A program made the position numbers and the translations under genes. Source: a virus. From it: a stretch of 33,030 bases of DNA. Location of the stretch: positions 1 through 33,030 of IMG/VR virus record IMGVR_UViG_3300017697_000050. One strand, given 5' to 3'. Shown piece by piece: positions 15,545 through 24,463 of this stretch (the first letter of the stretch is position 1; each line of letters begins with the position of its first letter). The notes beneath the pieces were generated by a model. It saw nothing but the letters and a program-made list of their open reading frames with translations, searched no databases and had not been told where the DNA came from.

Positions 15545-15865
15545 ATGAAAATTTCAACACTTTTAAGCGAAAATGAAAATTATAAGTCACAACTTATCAA
15601 TGATATAAACGTATATCTTGTTCGCTTAAAAGCGAATGACATTAATACTATTGGTACTGATATAATGGTACGTGAATTAAATGATTTAGGACATGCAATC
15701 ACTGCCGAAAGTTTGATTGATATTTTATCAAAAAGTAAATATGTTAGTAATGTAAGTTTAACCAGTATTGATCTAGAATTTGCCCCCACATCAAATAATG
15801 ATGATGATTCTAAAGATATTGTTAAAAAACTTGCTACTAAAGCAACCTCACGGAGAATGAAATAA
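15545..15865 (+). CDS. small conserved phage protein
   Basis: A 106-residue protein starting two bases after the previous stop. DIMVRELNDLGHAITAESLIDILS followed by YVSNVSLTSIDLEF looks like a small alpha/beta domain; the tail is Asp-rich then basic. It overlaps the next gene by TAATG. From memory similar proteins follow the 14422-type gene in T4-like phages. Function unknown. Confidence 0.6.
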   Translation: MKISTLLSENENYKSQLINDINVYLVRLKANDINTIGTDIMVRELNDLGHAITAESLIDILSKSKYVSNVSLTSIDLEFAPTSNNDDDSKDIVKKLATKATSRRMK

Positions 15866-16353
15866 TGCCACTTATTATAAAAGGTAACAAAGAACTGAAA
15901 GTCGTTTCTAAATCGGAAATGAAAGATATACTTAATAATGTTAAAACTTCTAGTACAGAAGAAACACTCAAACGTTTATCTCCTGAAGTTGCAGAACGAC
16001 GGAGAGAGACATTAGCAAATAAATTGGCAAGACAGAATGCTGAATTAATTGAAAAAAGTATATCTATTGAGAATACAAAAAAACTTGAAAGCGAAAAGCA
16101 ACAAATTACAATTGCGGTTGAAGAAAAAGTAAAAGATGCAGTAGTTGAAACTGTTACTCCAATTACTGTAGAAAAAACTGAAACTAGTTTAATTGTAGAC
16201 ACTAAAAATAATAAAGAAGTATCAGATATTGTTGATTTCGAAAGTATGACTAAAAAACAAATTGATATTTGGGCAGATGAAAATTTAGGAGTTCAACTTG
16301 ATCGTAGACGTACAAAAACAGATATGATTAAAGAATTAAAAAAACATATGTAA
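15865..16353 (+). CDS. phage protein with C-terminal SAP/HeH-like helix-extended-helix domain
   Basis: A 162-residue protein. Residues about 125-162 (FESMTKKQIDIWADENLG, then LDRRRTKTDMIKELKK) match the HeH/LEM/SAP-type small DNA-binding fold, as in 'sMtKkqL..wa...gi.LD.r.tK..mI..l'. The rest is a charged helical region. The domain suggests nucleic-acid contact in packaging or in the virion. It ends the late operon, which is closed by the terminator at 16381. Confidence 0.6.
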   Translation: MPLIIKGNKELKVVSKSEMKDILNNVKTSSTEETLKRLSPEVAERRRETLANKLARQNAELIEKSISIENTKKLESEKQQITIAVEEKVKDAVVETVTPITVEKTETSLIVDTKNNKEVSDIVDFESMTKKQIDIWADENLGVQLDRRRTKTDMIKELKKHM

Positions 16354-16380
16354 TTAATTAAAAAATTATAACATATTGAA

Positions 16381-16409
16381 GCGTAAGAGATTTCTCTTAC
16401 GCTTTTTTC
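16381..16409 (+). terminator. strong Rho-independent terminator
   Basis: GCGTAAGAGA (16381-16390) pairs perfectly with TCTCTTACGC (16393-16402); a T-run follows and leads straight into the -35 box of the next promoter. Confidence 0.9.
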
Positions 16410-16438
16410 TTGACAAGTTAACGAAGATATGGTATAGT
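16410..16438 (+). promoter_or_regulatory. sigma70-like promoter giving a leaderless nuclease mRNA
   Basis: TTGACA (16410-16415), a 17-base spacer and TATAGT (16433-16438). The start codon A at 16445 lies seven bases past the -10 box, the expected transcription start, as for the helicase. Confidence 0.7.
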
Positions 16439-16444
16439 AAAGTC

Positions 16445-17134
16445 ATGATAAAAGAAACTTATACCTATGCCCCTCTGTCACGTGTGAATGTAGACGGATC
16501 TCGTCATTACCAAACACCCGAAGGTAAGCCATTACCGAGTGTCACAACCGTTTTGAGTGCACTTGCAGATAAAACATCGCTACATGAATGGCGCAAGCGC
16601 GTTGGAAATGAAGAAGCAAATCGTATCATGAATCTTGCTACTGGTATTGGTACGCAAGTACACTTACACTTAGAAAAGTTTATTCTAGAAGAAGATAGAC
16701 CTAACGGATCAAATTTAATTCATCAAATGGCTAAAGAACTTTCAGATATTGTTATTAAAGATGGTCTTAGTAAGATTAATGAAGTATGGGGAACAGAAGT
16801 ACCTCTGTATTATCCTGGTCTATATGCTGGAACTGCAGATTGTATTGGTGTTTATAAAGGACAGCAGGCAATCATCGACTTTAAAACTACACGTAAACCA
16901 AAAAAACGTCAGTGGATTGATGATTACTTTCTTCAAGGTGCAGCATATGCCGCTGCACATAATGAGTTGTATGGAACAGATATTCGTACAATTGTCATTA
17001 TGATGATTGGATGGGATGCCGAGGCAGACAATCTTGGAAATTATCAAGAATTTGTTGTCGAAGGTGAAGAATTCGATAAGTATTCATTATTGTGGGCTAC
17101 TAAGGTTCAAGAGTATTTTGATAAATACATGTAA
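16445..17134 (+). CDS. PD-(D/E)XK exonuclease, Cas4/RecB/MGME1-like
   Basis: A 229-residue protein. PSVTTVLS (31-38) and GTQVHLHLEKFI (69-80, with His73) are followed by GLYAGTADCIGVYKG (125-139) with Asp132, the ExK-type strand IIDFKTT with Asp145 and Lys147, and QGAAYAAA (164-171) with the Q..AY motif. This is the RecB-family arrangement typical of Cas4 and mitochondrial MGME1 single-strand exonucleases. No Cys cluster for an Fe-S site is seen, so MGME1-like is the better label. It likely trims DNA ends in replication or recombination. ATG 16445 is chosen because the frame upstream crosses the terminator and promoter. A late promoter for the next gene lies within its last codons. Confidence 0.85.
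   Translation: MIKETYTYAPLSRVNVDGSRHYQTPEGKPLPSVTTVLSALADKTSLHEWRKRVGNEEANRIMNLATGIGTQVHLHLEKFILEEDRPNGSNLIHQMAKELSDIVIKDGLSKINEVWGTEVPLYYPGLYAGTADCIGVYKGQQAIIDFKTTRKPKKRQWIDDYFLQGAAYAAAHNELYGTDIRTIVIMMIGWDAEADNLGNYQEFVVEGEEFDKYSLLWATKVQEYFDKYM
17120..17128 (+). promoter_or_regulatory. T4-type late promoter inside the end of the nuclease gene
   Basis: GATAAATAC encodes the residues D-K-Y near the C-terminus of the nuclease and lies 32 bases before ATG 17152. Confidence 0.65.
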
Positions 17135-17151
17135 TCTAGGAGTTACACGAA

Positions 17152-19344
17152 ATGGCAATAACAAACGTAAAAATTCTACTAAGACGCGGCCTCCGGTCGG
17201 AAATAGGCGTTGATACATTAGACACCGGTGAAATGGGGTTTACTACCGATACTAATCAATTGTTCGTTGGCATTGACGATGCTATTGATGAAATTCAATT
17301 TGATGCATTTGCAAATGCACACGCAGTTATACAAACTTGGTTAGATAGTGATGATAATCCTGAACCTGGTTTAAAAATTGATGAAGATTTAGTAATAAGA
17401 AATGTACAAGATGTTGATGCACTAATTGACGCAATGCATTTTTATTTGCAAAATGTAGAATGGAAAGGTAATGTACAATTATCAGTCGGCGAAACAGTAT
17501 ATCTAAAAGAATACAAATATGCTGATAACAGAATACCATCTTCTGAAATTGATCCTGGAAAAACATATATTATAAAAAATATTGGCAATACTGAATACAG
17601 AACTATGGGGGCTGTGTCAAATGATATTAATGTGCAGTTCACTGCAATTGCCCTTGGTCCATTGGATGGCGACGGCGAAGTATTAGAAGTTATTGGGGTT
17701 GAAGATTATACTCACGGTATTGTAACATCGGTAACATATGATTCAGTAAGAGATGTAACAGTAACTTCATTGTATATGAAGCACAATGATGCGATGCCAT
17801 CACAAGATATTGCACCAAATAATATTTCGACATATATGACAAAATCAAATTTTGGTTTATTCAAGTGGACTGGTACTGAATGGACATCTGAAGTTATTGA
17901 TCATGTTCTTAATTATCATCCAACAAATGCTAATATTGATTATACAACTGATGCACCCTTAGCTGGTCTTGGATTAGATGGTGATGTGGCAGTTGTAACT
18001 GGTCCAGATAGAGTTACTTATTGGTATAAACAAACCACGTGGCAGCATCTTGGTTCCGGCGATCAAGATTTTCAATTTCATACAACTGATATTGAAACAC
18101 AGGACTTGGATGTAACTCCACTTTCAACTCCAAATCTTAGAAGTGATGGATCGTCACTTGTAATCAATGATTATTATGTTGATTACAGTAGAGATGTTTC
18201 AAACGGATTAAATCTTATATTATCAGAGTTTGATTTGCTATCTCCTAGGATTGCAACTGTTCCGCTTGGATCTGATTTATCCGCAATGACAATAGAAGAA
18301 ATTAATAACTATTATAGATATGATGACACTACTTTGCCAACTTATAGAACTGAAGAAATAGCAGTTCAGAATACACTTGACTTTCAGTTGACATATGCAG
18401 AACCTGAAACATCTGAAGTTGGACTTGCAACCATTTATATTAAAGAAAAAGATCAAGTCGGTTCAAATGATTTCACACTATATGATTATAGCAACACACA
18501 CCGCGCATATTATTATACAAAGTCATTAATTGGTAGTCCATCTGATACTGATTATGCAGATACAACAAATGTAGGATATATTGATGTGCCAGAATTCACT
18601 GCGCCATTCTATGCAAGAACGCGCAAAAATGTAGAAGTATTAACAGAGAATACATATAATCAAATATTTGCAGATCAGCATCTCTCATCATATTCTCATC
18701 ATAGCGGCAAACGATCCAGTTTATTTAAGAAAACATTTGATATCACATCAGATACATTCTTAAACTATCATTTTGAATCATGTAGTTCGTTATTCATTGA
18801 TTACTCATTAAAGCAAGAAAGTACAACAGAAGGCAATTTATTTCTTCGCACTGGTACTATGAAAATAATTAATGGTTATCCACACGGTGTAAATCAAGTT
18901 AAATTAACAGACGAAAGCACTGAGTTGTGGCAAGATTTAAATTCAGATGGAATAGCAGAGATGTATCCTAATCCATTATATCCAACACCGCCTGCGGTGC
19001 CTGCACCGCCAGTAGCGCCAGAAGTAGAGTTTTCTAATATACAATTCAATGTTATTATAGAAGATGTTATTCGTGTTGCAAATCAAACTGAGTTAGAGAT
19101 CAATAATTGGTTTAACACTGTAATGAATACAACTGGTATCATAGGCGACACTAAACAGGATGGCGATGATGTTATAATTTCATCTGGTGATCCATTATGG
19201 AATTATACAGCAATGCTAAATGATTTGATTAATTCAACTTTATCAGCATCCACAGAAAAAGGCGATAATTTAAAAATTTATTTTGTACAGGATGCAACCT
19301 ATACAACTGAGATTAGTTATACAATAAAACGATGGTCAATGTAA
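17152..19344 (+). CDS. large virion structural protein, probable fibre or baseplate component
   Basis: A 730-residue protein preceded by TAGGAG. The N-terminus (VKILLRRGLRSEI, then LDTGEMGFTTDTNQLFVG) is an attachment-type domain related to that of the 8565 adhesin. The middle is beta-rich and Asp/Thr-rich. Residues 505-570 (FADQHLSSYSHHSGKRSSLF, FDITSDTFLNYHFES) look conserved, and a Pro-rich hinge (YPTPPAVPAPPVAPEVEF, about 612-629) precedes the C-terminal domain. Related proteins in T4-like marine phages are annotated as structural. No hydrolase motif was seen. Confidence 0.7.
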   Translation: MAITNVKILLRRGLRSEIGVDTLDTGEMGFTTDTNQLFVGIDDAIDEIQFDAFANAHAVIQTWLDSDDNPEPGLKIDEDLVIRNVQDVDALIDAMHFYLQNVEWKGNVQLSVGETVYLKEYKYADNRIPSSEIDPGKTYIIKNIGNTEYRTMGAVSNDINVQFTAIALGPLDGDGEVLEVIGVEDYTHGIVTSVTYDSVRDVTVTSLYMKHNDAMPSQDIAPNNISTYMTKSNFGLFKWTGTEWTSEVIDHVLNYHPTNANIDYTTDAPLAGLGLDGDVAVVTGPDRVTYWYKQTTWQHLGSGDQDFQFHTTDIETQDLDVTPLSTPNLRSDGSSLVINDYYVDYSRDVSNGLNLILSEFDLLSPRIATVPLGSDLSAMTIEEINNYYRYDDTTLPTYRTEEIAVQNTLDFQLTYAEPETSEVGLATIYIKEKDQVGSNDFTLYDYSNTHRAYYYTKSLIGSPSDTDYADTTNVGYIDVPEFTAPFYARTRKNVEVLTENTYNQIFADQHLSSYSHHSGKRSSLFKKTFDITSDTFLNYHFESCSSLFIDYSLKQESTTEGNLFLRTGTMKIINGYPHGVNQVKLTDESTELWQDLNSDGIAEMYPNPLYPTPPAVPAPPVAPEVEFSNIQFNVIIEDVIRVANQTELEINNWFNTVMNTTGIIGDTKQDGDDVIISSGDPLWNYTAMLNDLINSTLSASTEKGDNLKIYFVQDATYTTEISYTIKRWSM

Positions 19345-19788
19345 ATGAAAGACAAATCGACACTACTCTTTGAGTGGCGACAACGAAGATTAGAACTTAA
19401 AAATAACTTTACAGAAGATAATTTGCAAGCCGTAATTGATTGGTGGAAAAGTTTAGATTATCATAGTCATGGATTTAATTATGATAATCCAACAATTTGG
19501 CCAGATGTGTGGGAATATATCAGTGAAGAATTCTATACTAACAGTGGAAACGGACTAGGGTGTTTCTACACTGTTCATCATGCATGTCCTGATAAAGATC
19601 CTGAACTTTTATTAATCCACGACTTACTATACGGCGACATTTATCTTATATGTGTTGTAGATGGATTTATATTAAATAGAAGTAGTGGAATACTTGAGAG
19701 TATGAATGATACAATCGCTGATTTCGATATTTTGAAACGTTTCTCCAAAGAATTTATCCTGGATACGTTGAAATTTAGAAATATGTAA
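19345..19788 (+). CDS. conserved phage protein of unknown function
   Basis: A 147-residue protein that starts immediately after the previous stop. It begins LLFEWRQRRLELKN and is rich in Trp and aromatic residues (NPTIWPDVWEYISEEFY; ELLLIHDLLYGDIYLICVVDGF). The 'WP..WE.i' core recalls small T4-like proteins in virion modules, which are often annotated as hypothetical. Co-transcription with the structural gene suggests an assembly role. Confidence 0.6.
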   Translation: MKDKSTLLFEWRQRRLELKNNFTEDNLQAVIDWWKSLDYHSHGFNYDNPTIWPDVWEYISEEFYTNSGNGLGCFYTVHHACPDKDPELLLIHDLLYGDIYLICVVDGFILNRSSGILESMNDTIADFDILKRFSKEFILDTLKFRNM

Positions 19789-19808
19789 TAGTATAAGTTA
19801 ATTAAAAG

Positions 19809-19816
19809 AATAAATA
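19809..19816 (+). promoter_or_regulatory. T4-type late promoter (variant AATAAATA)
   Basis: AATAAATA, followed by TAAC, lies 31 bases before ATG 19840. The first base differs from the usual G or T. Confidence 0.5.
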
Positions 19817-19839
19817 TAACATAATAGAATGAGGATAAA

Positions 19840-20151
19840 ATGTTAGTACAATCAAAATACAAAGTAAATGATATTGTCACCATTTCTCTAATGAGTGGGC
19901 AAGAAGCATTGGGCAAATTAATTAGTGAAAATAGTGACGCAATCGTACTTTCACGACCACTTACCATTGCAATTGGGCCACAGGGCGCAGCATTTCAGCC
20001 ATTCACTATTACTGGCGATGCGGAAGGTGAAGTGTCATTTAAAGCAGACAAAGTAGTAGCAGTTCTAAAAACAAATAAAGAAACAACCGATGCATACAGA
20101 GCCGCAACAAGCGGATTAGTTGTGCCAGATACACCAGGACTAATTACATAA
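19840..20151 (+). CDS. small beta-rich conserved phage protein
   Basis: A 103-residue protein preceded by TGAGGA. The first 50 residues (YKVNDIVTISLMSGQEALGKLISENSDAIVLSRPL) read as a small Sm-like beta barrel: strand, 'sG.e..Gkl...' and 'ivl..p'. The rest is VSFKADKVVAVLKTNKE. It is directly coupled to the PAAR gene by TAATG, so a role in tail tip or baseplate assembly is plausible. The fold is inferred. Confidence 0.6.
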   Translation: MLVQSKYKVNDIVTISLMSGQEALGKLISENSDAIVLSRPLTIAIGPQGAAFQPFTITGDAEGEVSFKADKVVAVLKTNKETTDAYRAATSGLVVPDTPGLIT

Positions 20152-20456
20152 TGCCACAAGCAGCAAGAACAACTGATACGTTAACAGCGCATGCGCCGTG
20201 TGCACCAGGAAAGTGTGGCATGGGCAGTGAGAATGTTATCATCGAAGGTAAACTTGCATATCGTACAGGAGATAAAACTTTTCCACATGGTATACCAATG
20301 GGATCACCTCCATCATGTGTTCCGCATGTCACCCCATTAGTACAAGGTTCTCCGAATGTTTATGTTAATGGCAGACCACTCGGTAGAGTTAATGATTCTC
20401 ATTCTTGTGGAATTAAAGTAGCATCTGGTGCGGGCAAAACATATATTAATGGGTGA
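20151..20456 (+). CDS. PAAR-domain baseplate spike tip
   Basis: A 101-residue protein, the usual size of a stand-alone PAAR protein such as T4 gp5.4. It shows the repeated short strands and metal-ligand residues of the fold: NVIIEGKLAYRTGD, then CVPHVTPLVQGSPNVYVNGRPLGRVNDSHSCG and a Gly-rich end, with His and Cys residues suited to bind a metal ion at the tip. It would cap the central spike of a contractile tail. This is good evidence for a myovirus. Confidence 0.85.
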   Translation: MPQAARTTDTLTAHAPCAPGKCGMGSENVIIEGKLAYRTGDKTFPHGIPMGSPPSCVPHVTPLVQGSPNVYVNGRPLGRVNDSHSCGIKVASGAGKTYING

Positions 20457-20461
20457 TTAAG

Positions 20462-22549
20462 ATGGCAATGAGCGAAGCGGAATTTGAAAGACTATATCAA
20501 GAATTTATAAGAAAAGGCGGCGGCAGTCTAACGGGGTCAAATAATCCTACTGCAAACAATCTTATATTTGAGTCATTGGGAGAAACTGTCAATACGCCAG
20601 TAGAGTATTATGATGAAACAAATAAAATTAAATTATCCCCTTCGCAGTTAGCAGAGTTAAATGCTGCGGAAGAACAATATAATAGAAAGACCGCATTATC
20701 TATCATATCGAGTGAACTAACAGCCAATAATTTTACAAATCCGTATAGTACAATTTCCACAGATGGTATTTCAAATTATACGGAATACAATACAAGTCCA
20801 GGTGTTGTACCATTAAATAATGCAAACAATTCTTTTAATCTGTTATCTGATACCAATAACGGTGGCAGCATTCTTGTTCAAAGTACAGTTATTGCGGGTA
20901 TACTGGCAGCAACTGGATTAGATTTTGATAAGATATTGATTGGTGCAACTTTGGGAACCGCTGCTATTAGTATGTTTAATAATTTAAATTCACATACAGA
21001 ACTACAAGTTCAAGATTTGCCACAGACATTACAAGATGCCGATACTTTATCAAGCCTTAATAAGTCTTTTAGCGAACAAGATAATAGTTGTAGTTTGTTC
21101 AATGAATTAATGGGTGTTATGTCAGGCAGTTTTGATAGTGCGTTTAGTATATTAGATAGTGCGAAATCATCACTTTTAAATATACTAAATCAGTCTGGTG
21201 TCATGGATTTCTTTAATGAAATCTCTGGGACAGTTTCTAATATAATTTCAGGATTAGTTGGACCGATATCTGATAATATTAATTTATTAATAAGTAGTAT
21301 ATCTGGTGCAGTTAATAGTGCATTGTCTACTGTAATGGAATCATTGCCAAACATTAAAGACATTCTCGGCGATTTGGGAAATATGGCAGCAAGTGCAATG
21401 AACGCAGTGTCAAGCGTGGCAGATCAAATATTTAGTGAAATAGCAAATGTTGCAAATATGACAGCACAGATAGCAGAAAAATTAGCAGCAATGGCAATGG
21501 CTGGCGCGATGTTGGATCCATGTAAATTAGCAGTATTGATGAATACAGGATCATCTGAATTAAAAAATGCTGCTGCATTATTAAATGCTCCTTTGCCAAC
21601 GGGCAATGCTGGATTTAATATTCCTACCTCTATCGATCCTCGTGCGATTACAAATGATGTTGATTCAATTATTAGTAGTGCAATAGATACAGCATCTTCA
21701 CAGCCAGGAGTTCCGCAATCGCCATTTAGTCTAGCAGCGAGTATCTATCAACCAATAGACGCATACTTGTTTGACTTATATGCTGATAATAATGGATTAG
21801 GTTCTGAATTTGAAACCATTACCACGGCTGATGGATCAGAACGTGTTGTTAAAAAACCATTAACTGGTAGTAATTCAATATCAGCAACATCATCTAATAT
21901 TGTATCTAGGTCTAGAGGAGAAACACCACAATTACCTATTCCAGAATTAGATTCGCTACCTAGTATTCAAGATTTGATTGGAATTTCACAAGGTGGCGCA
22001 GATCCTAATTTTGTTTCGCCAGACCAAAGAGGAGATGCATCTAATCCACAAATTTTATCTGCCGCATCTGATGCAGATATTAAAAATACTGCAGACAATA
22101 ATATAACTACTGATAACAAAGGTAACAAGTTGCCACTATTATCGGTTCTTTCTAAAGTATTTAAATCACAATGGAGACCTACTATAGGAAGAGATGTGAC
22201 TATACAGCAAACATTAATTCGGAATACAATTAATGACATTAGACTATATACTGAATCTGCTTCTACTATATTCAAAACTGGACAAAAAAAACAAGCAATA
22301 ATAATTATCGAAGAACTTTCTGAATATAAGAAAACATTACGTGATCTATATAAGGTAAGAAAAGAACTAACATATGAATCGCCAGGTGCAGATTTTAATA
22401 CGGTGAAAGAAGAAGAAAAGCGTATACTTTATATAAACAGTATAAAACCACGACATACTAGAATTATTAATAATGTTTCTCCTAAAATAGCAAATAGTAT
22501 CACATCTTGGGAATCAATAAAATCTCAAACAGTTTTAGGTTCAAGATAA
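20462..22549 (+). CDS. large virion protein, probable tail or baseplate component
   Basis: A 695-residue protein from ATG 20462. GTG 20453, which overlaps the PAAR stop, is the alternative start. Residues about 220-365 form a long hydrophobic, helix-rich stretch with Ser/Asn/Ala spacing (VMDFFNEISGTVSNIISGLV; MAASAMNAVSSVADQIFSEI; AQIAEKLAAMAMAGAMLD), which could be a coiled or membrane-active segment. A Pro/Ser-rich linker follows (about 410-550), then a charged helical end. Position right after PAAR supports a spike, hub or baseplate partner. No lysozyme motif is visible. Confidence 0.65.
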   Translation: MAMSEAEFERLYQEFIRKGGGSLTGSNNPTANNLIFESLGETVNTPVEYYDETNKIKLSPSQLAELNAAEEQYNRKTALSIISSELTANNFTNPYSTISTDGISNYTEYNTSPGVVPLNNANNSFNLLSDTNNGGSILVQSTVIAGILAATGLDFDKILIGATLGTAAISMFNNLNSHTELQVQDLPQTLQDADTLSSLNKSFSEQDNSCSLFNELMGVMSGSFDSAFSILDSAKSSLLNILNQSGVMDFFNEISGTVSNIISGLVGPISDNINLLISSISGAVNSALSTVMESLPNIKDILGDLGNMAASAMNAVSSVADQIFSEIANVANMTAQIAEKLAAMAMAGAMLDPCKLAVLMNTGSSELKNAAALLNAPLPTGNAGFNIPTSIDPRAITNDVDSIISSAIDTASSQPGVPQSPFSLAASIYQPIDAYLFDLYADNNGLGSEFETITTADGSERVVKKPLTGSNSISATSSNIVSRSRGETPQLPIPELDSLPSIQDLIGISQGGADPNFVSPDQRGDASNPQILSAASDADIKNTADNNITTDNKGNKLPLLSVLSKVFKSQWRPTIGRDVTIQQTLIRNTINDIRLYTESASTIFKTGQKKQAIIIIEELSEYKKTLRDLYKVRKELTYESPGADFNTVKEEEKRILYINSIKPRHTRIINNVSPKIANSITSWESIKSQTVLGSR

Positions 22550-22553
22550 ATAC
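22545..22553 (+). promoter_or_regulatory. T4-type late promoter
   Basis: GATAAATAC starts at the stop codon region of the preceding gene and lies 37 bases before ATG 22582. Confidence 0.7.
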
Positions 22554-22581
22554 ATATAAAGAATTATTGGAGTAAGTACAA

Positions 22582-23259
22582 ATGCGTGTTAATGAAATTA
22601 TAAAACAAATGGATGAGGGTGTCAACGATCCTCATATTTTCAAAGCAATATTCTTAGCAGGTGGACCAGGCAGTGGCAAAAGTTTTGTTGCCAATAAGAT
22701 GTTAAGTGGCACAGGACTACGTACAATAAACTCGGATGATATCTATGAATACATGATGCGCAAAGCAGGCAAACAATTAACACCTGCTGATATCTATTCC
22801 GATGAAGGACAAGAAATTCGTGATCGTGCAAAACAGATTACAAAGCGTAAAGAAACATTACATCTTGACGGTCGACTAGGACTTATTATCGACGGTACTG
22901 GTAAAGATGTATCAAAAGTTAAACAAACAAACGAACAATTAAAAGAACTTGGTTATGAAACAATGATGTTGTTTGTTAATACGAGTGAAGATGTGGCACA
23001 AGAACGTAATGAAAATCGTCCTAGAAGTCTACCAAGAGAACAAGTATCCAAGATGTGGCAAGCGGTTCAACAAAATCTTATGAAGTTTCAACAGTTATTT
23101 GGTGCTAGAGATTTTCATATTGTTGATAACTCTGGAGGACTAGAAGATTCAGAACGTAAAGAAAATTTCTTAGAAGTTGATAGAGCAATTGATAAGTTTC
23201 TAAATAAGCCACCATCAATGCCACAGGCAAAGAACTGGATACAAGATCAAAAAGGTTGA
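22582..23259 (+). CDS. P-loop kinase (zeta-toxin/AAA_33-like)
   Basis: A 225-residue protein preceded by TTGGAG. Walker A GGPGSGKS is at 27-34, then TINSDDIYEY (an acidic substrate-side motif), GLIIDGTGKD as the Walker B-like strand, and an Arg-rich lid NENRPRSLPREQVSKMW. This is the fold of polynucleotide kinase, zeta toxin and 5-hydroxymethyluracil DNA kinases. Related kinases occur near tail genes of T4-like marine phages and their substrate is unclear. A late promoter drives it. A DNA-base kinase role is possible given the two glycosyltransferases and methylase in the window, but unproven. Confidence 0.75.
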   Translation: MRVNEIIKQMDEGVNDPHIFKAIFLAGGPGSGKSFVANKMLSGTGLRTINSDDIYEYMMRKAGKQLTPADIYSDEGQEIRDRAKQITKRKETLHLDGRLGLIIDGTGKDVSKVKQTNEQLKELGYETMMLFVNTSEDVAQERNENRPRSLPREQVSKMWQAVQQNLMKFQQLFGARDFHIVDNSGGLEDSERKENFLEVDRAIDKFLNKPPSMPQAKNWIQDQKG

Positions 23260-23284
23260 CAAATATAGTTGAATCGTATATAAT
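23256..23284 (+). promoter_or_regulatory. sigma70-like promoter
   Basis: TTGACA (23256-23261), a 17-base spacer and TATAAT (23279-23284), 31 bases before the start at 23315. The -35 box overlaps the end of the kinase gene. Confidence 0.7.
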
Positions 23285-23314
23285 ATAATTTTAAATTAAT
23301 GAAGCGGATAGAAA

Positions 23315-24142
23315 TTGAATAATAACGCATTAGAACATTGTCTAAAATTTAGAAAAGATATTGATTTAGACTTTATTAAAAAAACACATGTTCATTACTG
23401 TACTCCTTGTTATGGAGGACAAGTAACAGAACCATTCTTTAGGTCGTGGACTCGCGCTCATATGATGTTCACAAAAAATGAAATACCATACTCCCTGACT
23501 ACAAGTGCGAATGAAAGTCTAGTGTCCCGTGCTAGATGTCATATGGTAGCATACTTTATGGCTAATCCAGACGCAACACATATGATGTTTATTGATGCAG
23601 ATATAAATTTTGATGCACTTGATATCTTACATATGCTGCAACATGATAAAGATATTATTGTAGGTGCATATCCTAAAAAGAATTTGAACTGGAATAATAT
23701 AAAACACAATGTAGTAAATAATACATCAATTGATCCAAACTTACTAAACTCATCTGGTTCAAACTATGCACTTAATTTTAAATTAAATTTAGATGATGAT
23801 GATGAACCAAAAATACAAATGGCAGATGGCCTTGTAGAATTAAAAGATGCTGCTACTGGTTTCATGCTAATCAAGCGTGAAGTAATTATGAAAATGATCG
23901 ACAAATATCCTGATCTTTATTTTAATAATGATTTGAATATGGATCCAGAATTTGCAAAATGGACATACTTGTTTTTTGATACATATCTAGAACCTGATAC
24001 AAAGAGATATCTATCAGAAGATTATGCGTTTTGTCGTCGCTGGCAAAATATTGAAGGCAAGATATGGCTTGATCCATTAGTGAAGTTGGATCATACTGGT
24101 CATTTTATATTTGAAGGTAATATAAACAATATTTTTTCTTAG
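23315..24142 (+). CDS. GT-A type glycosyltransferase
   Basis: A 275-residue protein that begins at TTG 23315; the only nearby upstream ATG (23300) is out of frame and quickly stopped. THVHYCTPCYGG (24-35), SLVSRARCHMVAYFM (68-82), MMFIDADINFD with DAD at 94-96, and IIVGAYPKK are typical of a phage glycosyltransferase group with a GT-A fold and a DxD metal site. Later CRRWQ and GHFIFEG close the domain. The acceptor may be DNA, a virion protein or host glycan; it is distinct from the TAGT enzyme at 639. It has an early-type promoter. Confidence 0.75.
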   Translation: MNNNALEHCLKFRKDIDLDFIKKTHVHYCTPCYGGQVTEPFFRSWTRAHMMFTKNEIPYSLTTSANESLVSRARCHMVAYFMANPDATHMMFIDADINFDALDILHMLQHDKDIIVGAYPKKNLNWNNIKHNVVNNTSIDPNLLNSSGSNYALNFKLNLDDDDEPKIQMADGLVELKDAATGFMLIKREVIMKMIDKYPDLYFNNDLNMDPEFAKWTYLFFDTYLEPDTKRYLSEDYAFCRRWQNIEGKIWLDPLVKLDHTGHFIFEGNINNIFS

Positions 24143-24149
24143 TTTTTAC

Positions 24150-24178
24150 TTGACATTCTAAACGAATCACTATATAAA
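24150..24178 (+). promoter_or_regulatory. sigma70-like promoter, copy 2 of the AATCACTATATAAAG family
   Basis: TTGACA (24150-24155), a 17-base spacer and TATAAA (24173-24178), preceded by TTTTTAC. From CGAATCAC to AAAGA it is identical to the promoter at 24460. Confidence 0.75.
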
Positions 24179-24211
24179 GAATGTATAAGTTAGAAAAACG
24201 GAGAATACAAT

Positions 24212-24463
24212 ATGTTTAGAATTCCTAGTTTTTATAAGTTTGATACTAACTATGAAGATGCCAAAACAATAATGACCCAGTACGGTCGTGGTGATTTGCT
24301 TGAAGGCATGGAAGCGATGAACCGCGTATGGGATGAACATTGTGCTAGTTACAATTGTGACCACGCGCACTTCACTGATGACTCCGATTTTTATGAATAC
24401 TATGAAGCAGAAGTAAATGCTTACAATAAAGTTTTCGAAACAATGCAACCACTTTTTTCTTGA
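24212..24463 (+). CDS. small phage protein, early-type
   Basis: An 83-residue acidic protein with ACGGAG before ATG. It is rich in Tyr, Asp and Glu (CDHAHFTDDSDFYEYYEAEVN). The CDHAHF segment could bind metal but shows no known pattern. It is transcribed alone between two copies of the same promoter, a layout typical of phage early genes that act on the host. Family not recognised. Confidence 0.6.
   Translation: MFRIPSFYKFDTNYEDAKTIMTQYGRGDLLEGMEAMNRVWDEHCASYNCDHAHFTDDSDFYEYYEAEVNAYNKVFETMQPLFS

Noticed and set aside
15296-15590. Minus-strand open frames opposite the 14422-15543 gene
   Set aside because: They are mirror frames of a biased low-complexity coding region, with no Shine-Dalgarno or promoter, rich in His/Leu or Ser as expected for shadows.
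16376-16444. Upstream TTG start of the nuclease at 16376
   Set aside because: The segment consists of the terminator and promoter; ATG 16445 matches the N-terminus expected for the family.
22582-23259. Zeta toxin of a toxin-antitoxin pair
   Set aside because: No epsilon-like antitoxin gene is beside it, and the gene is under a phage late promoter after tail genes; a phage kinase is more likely.
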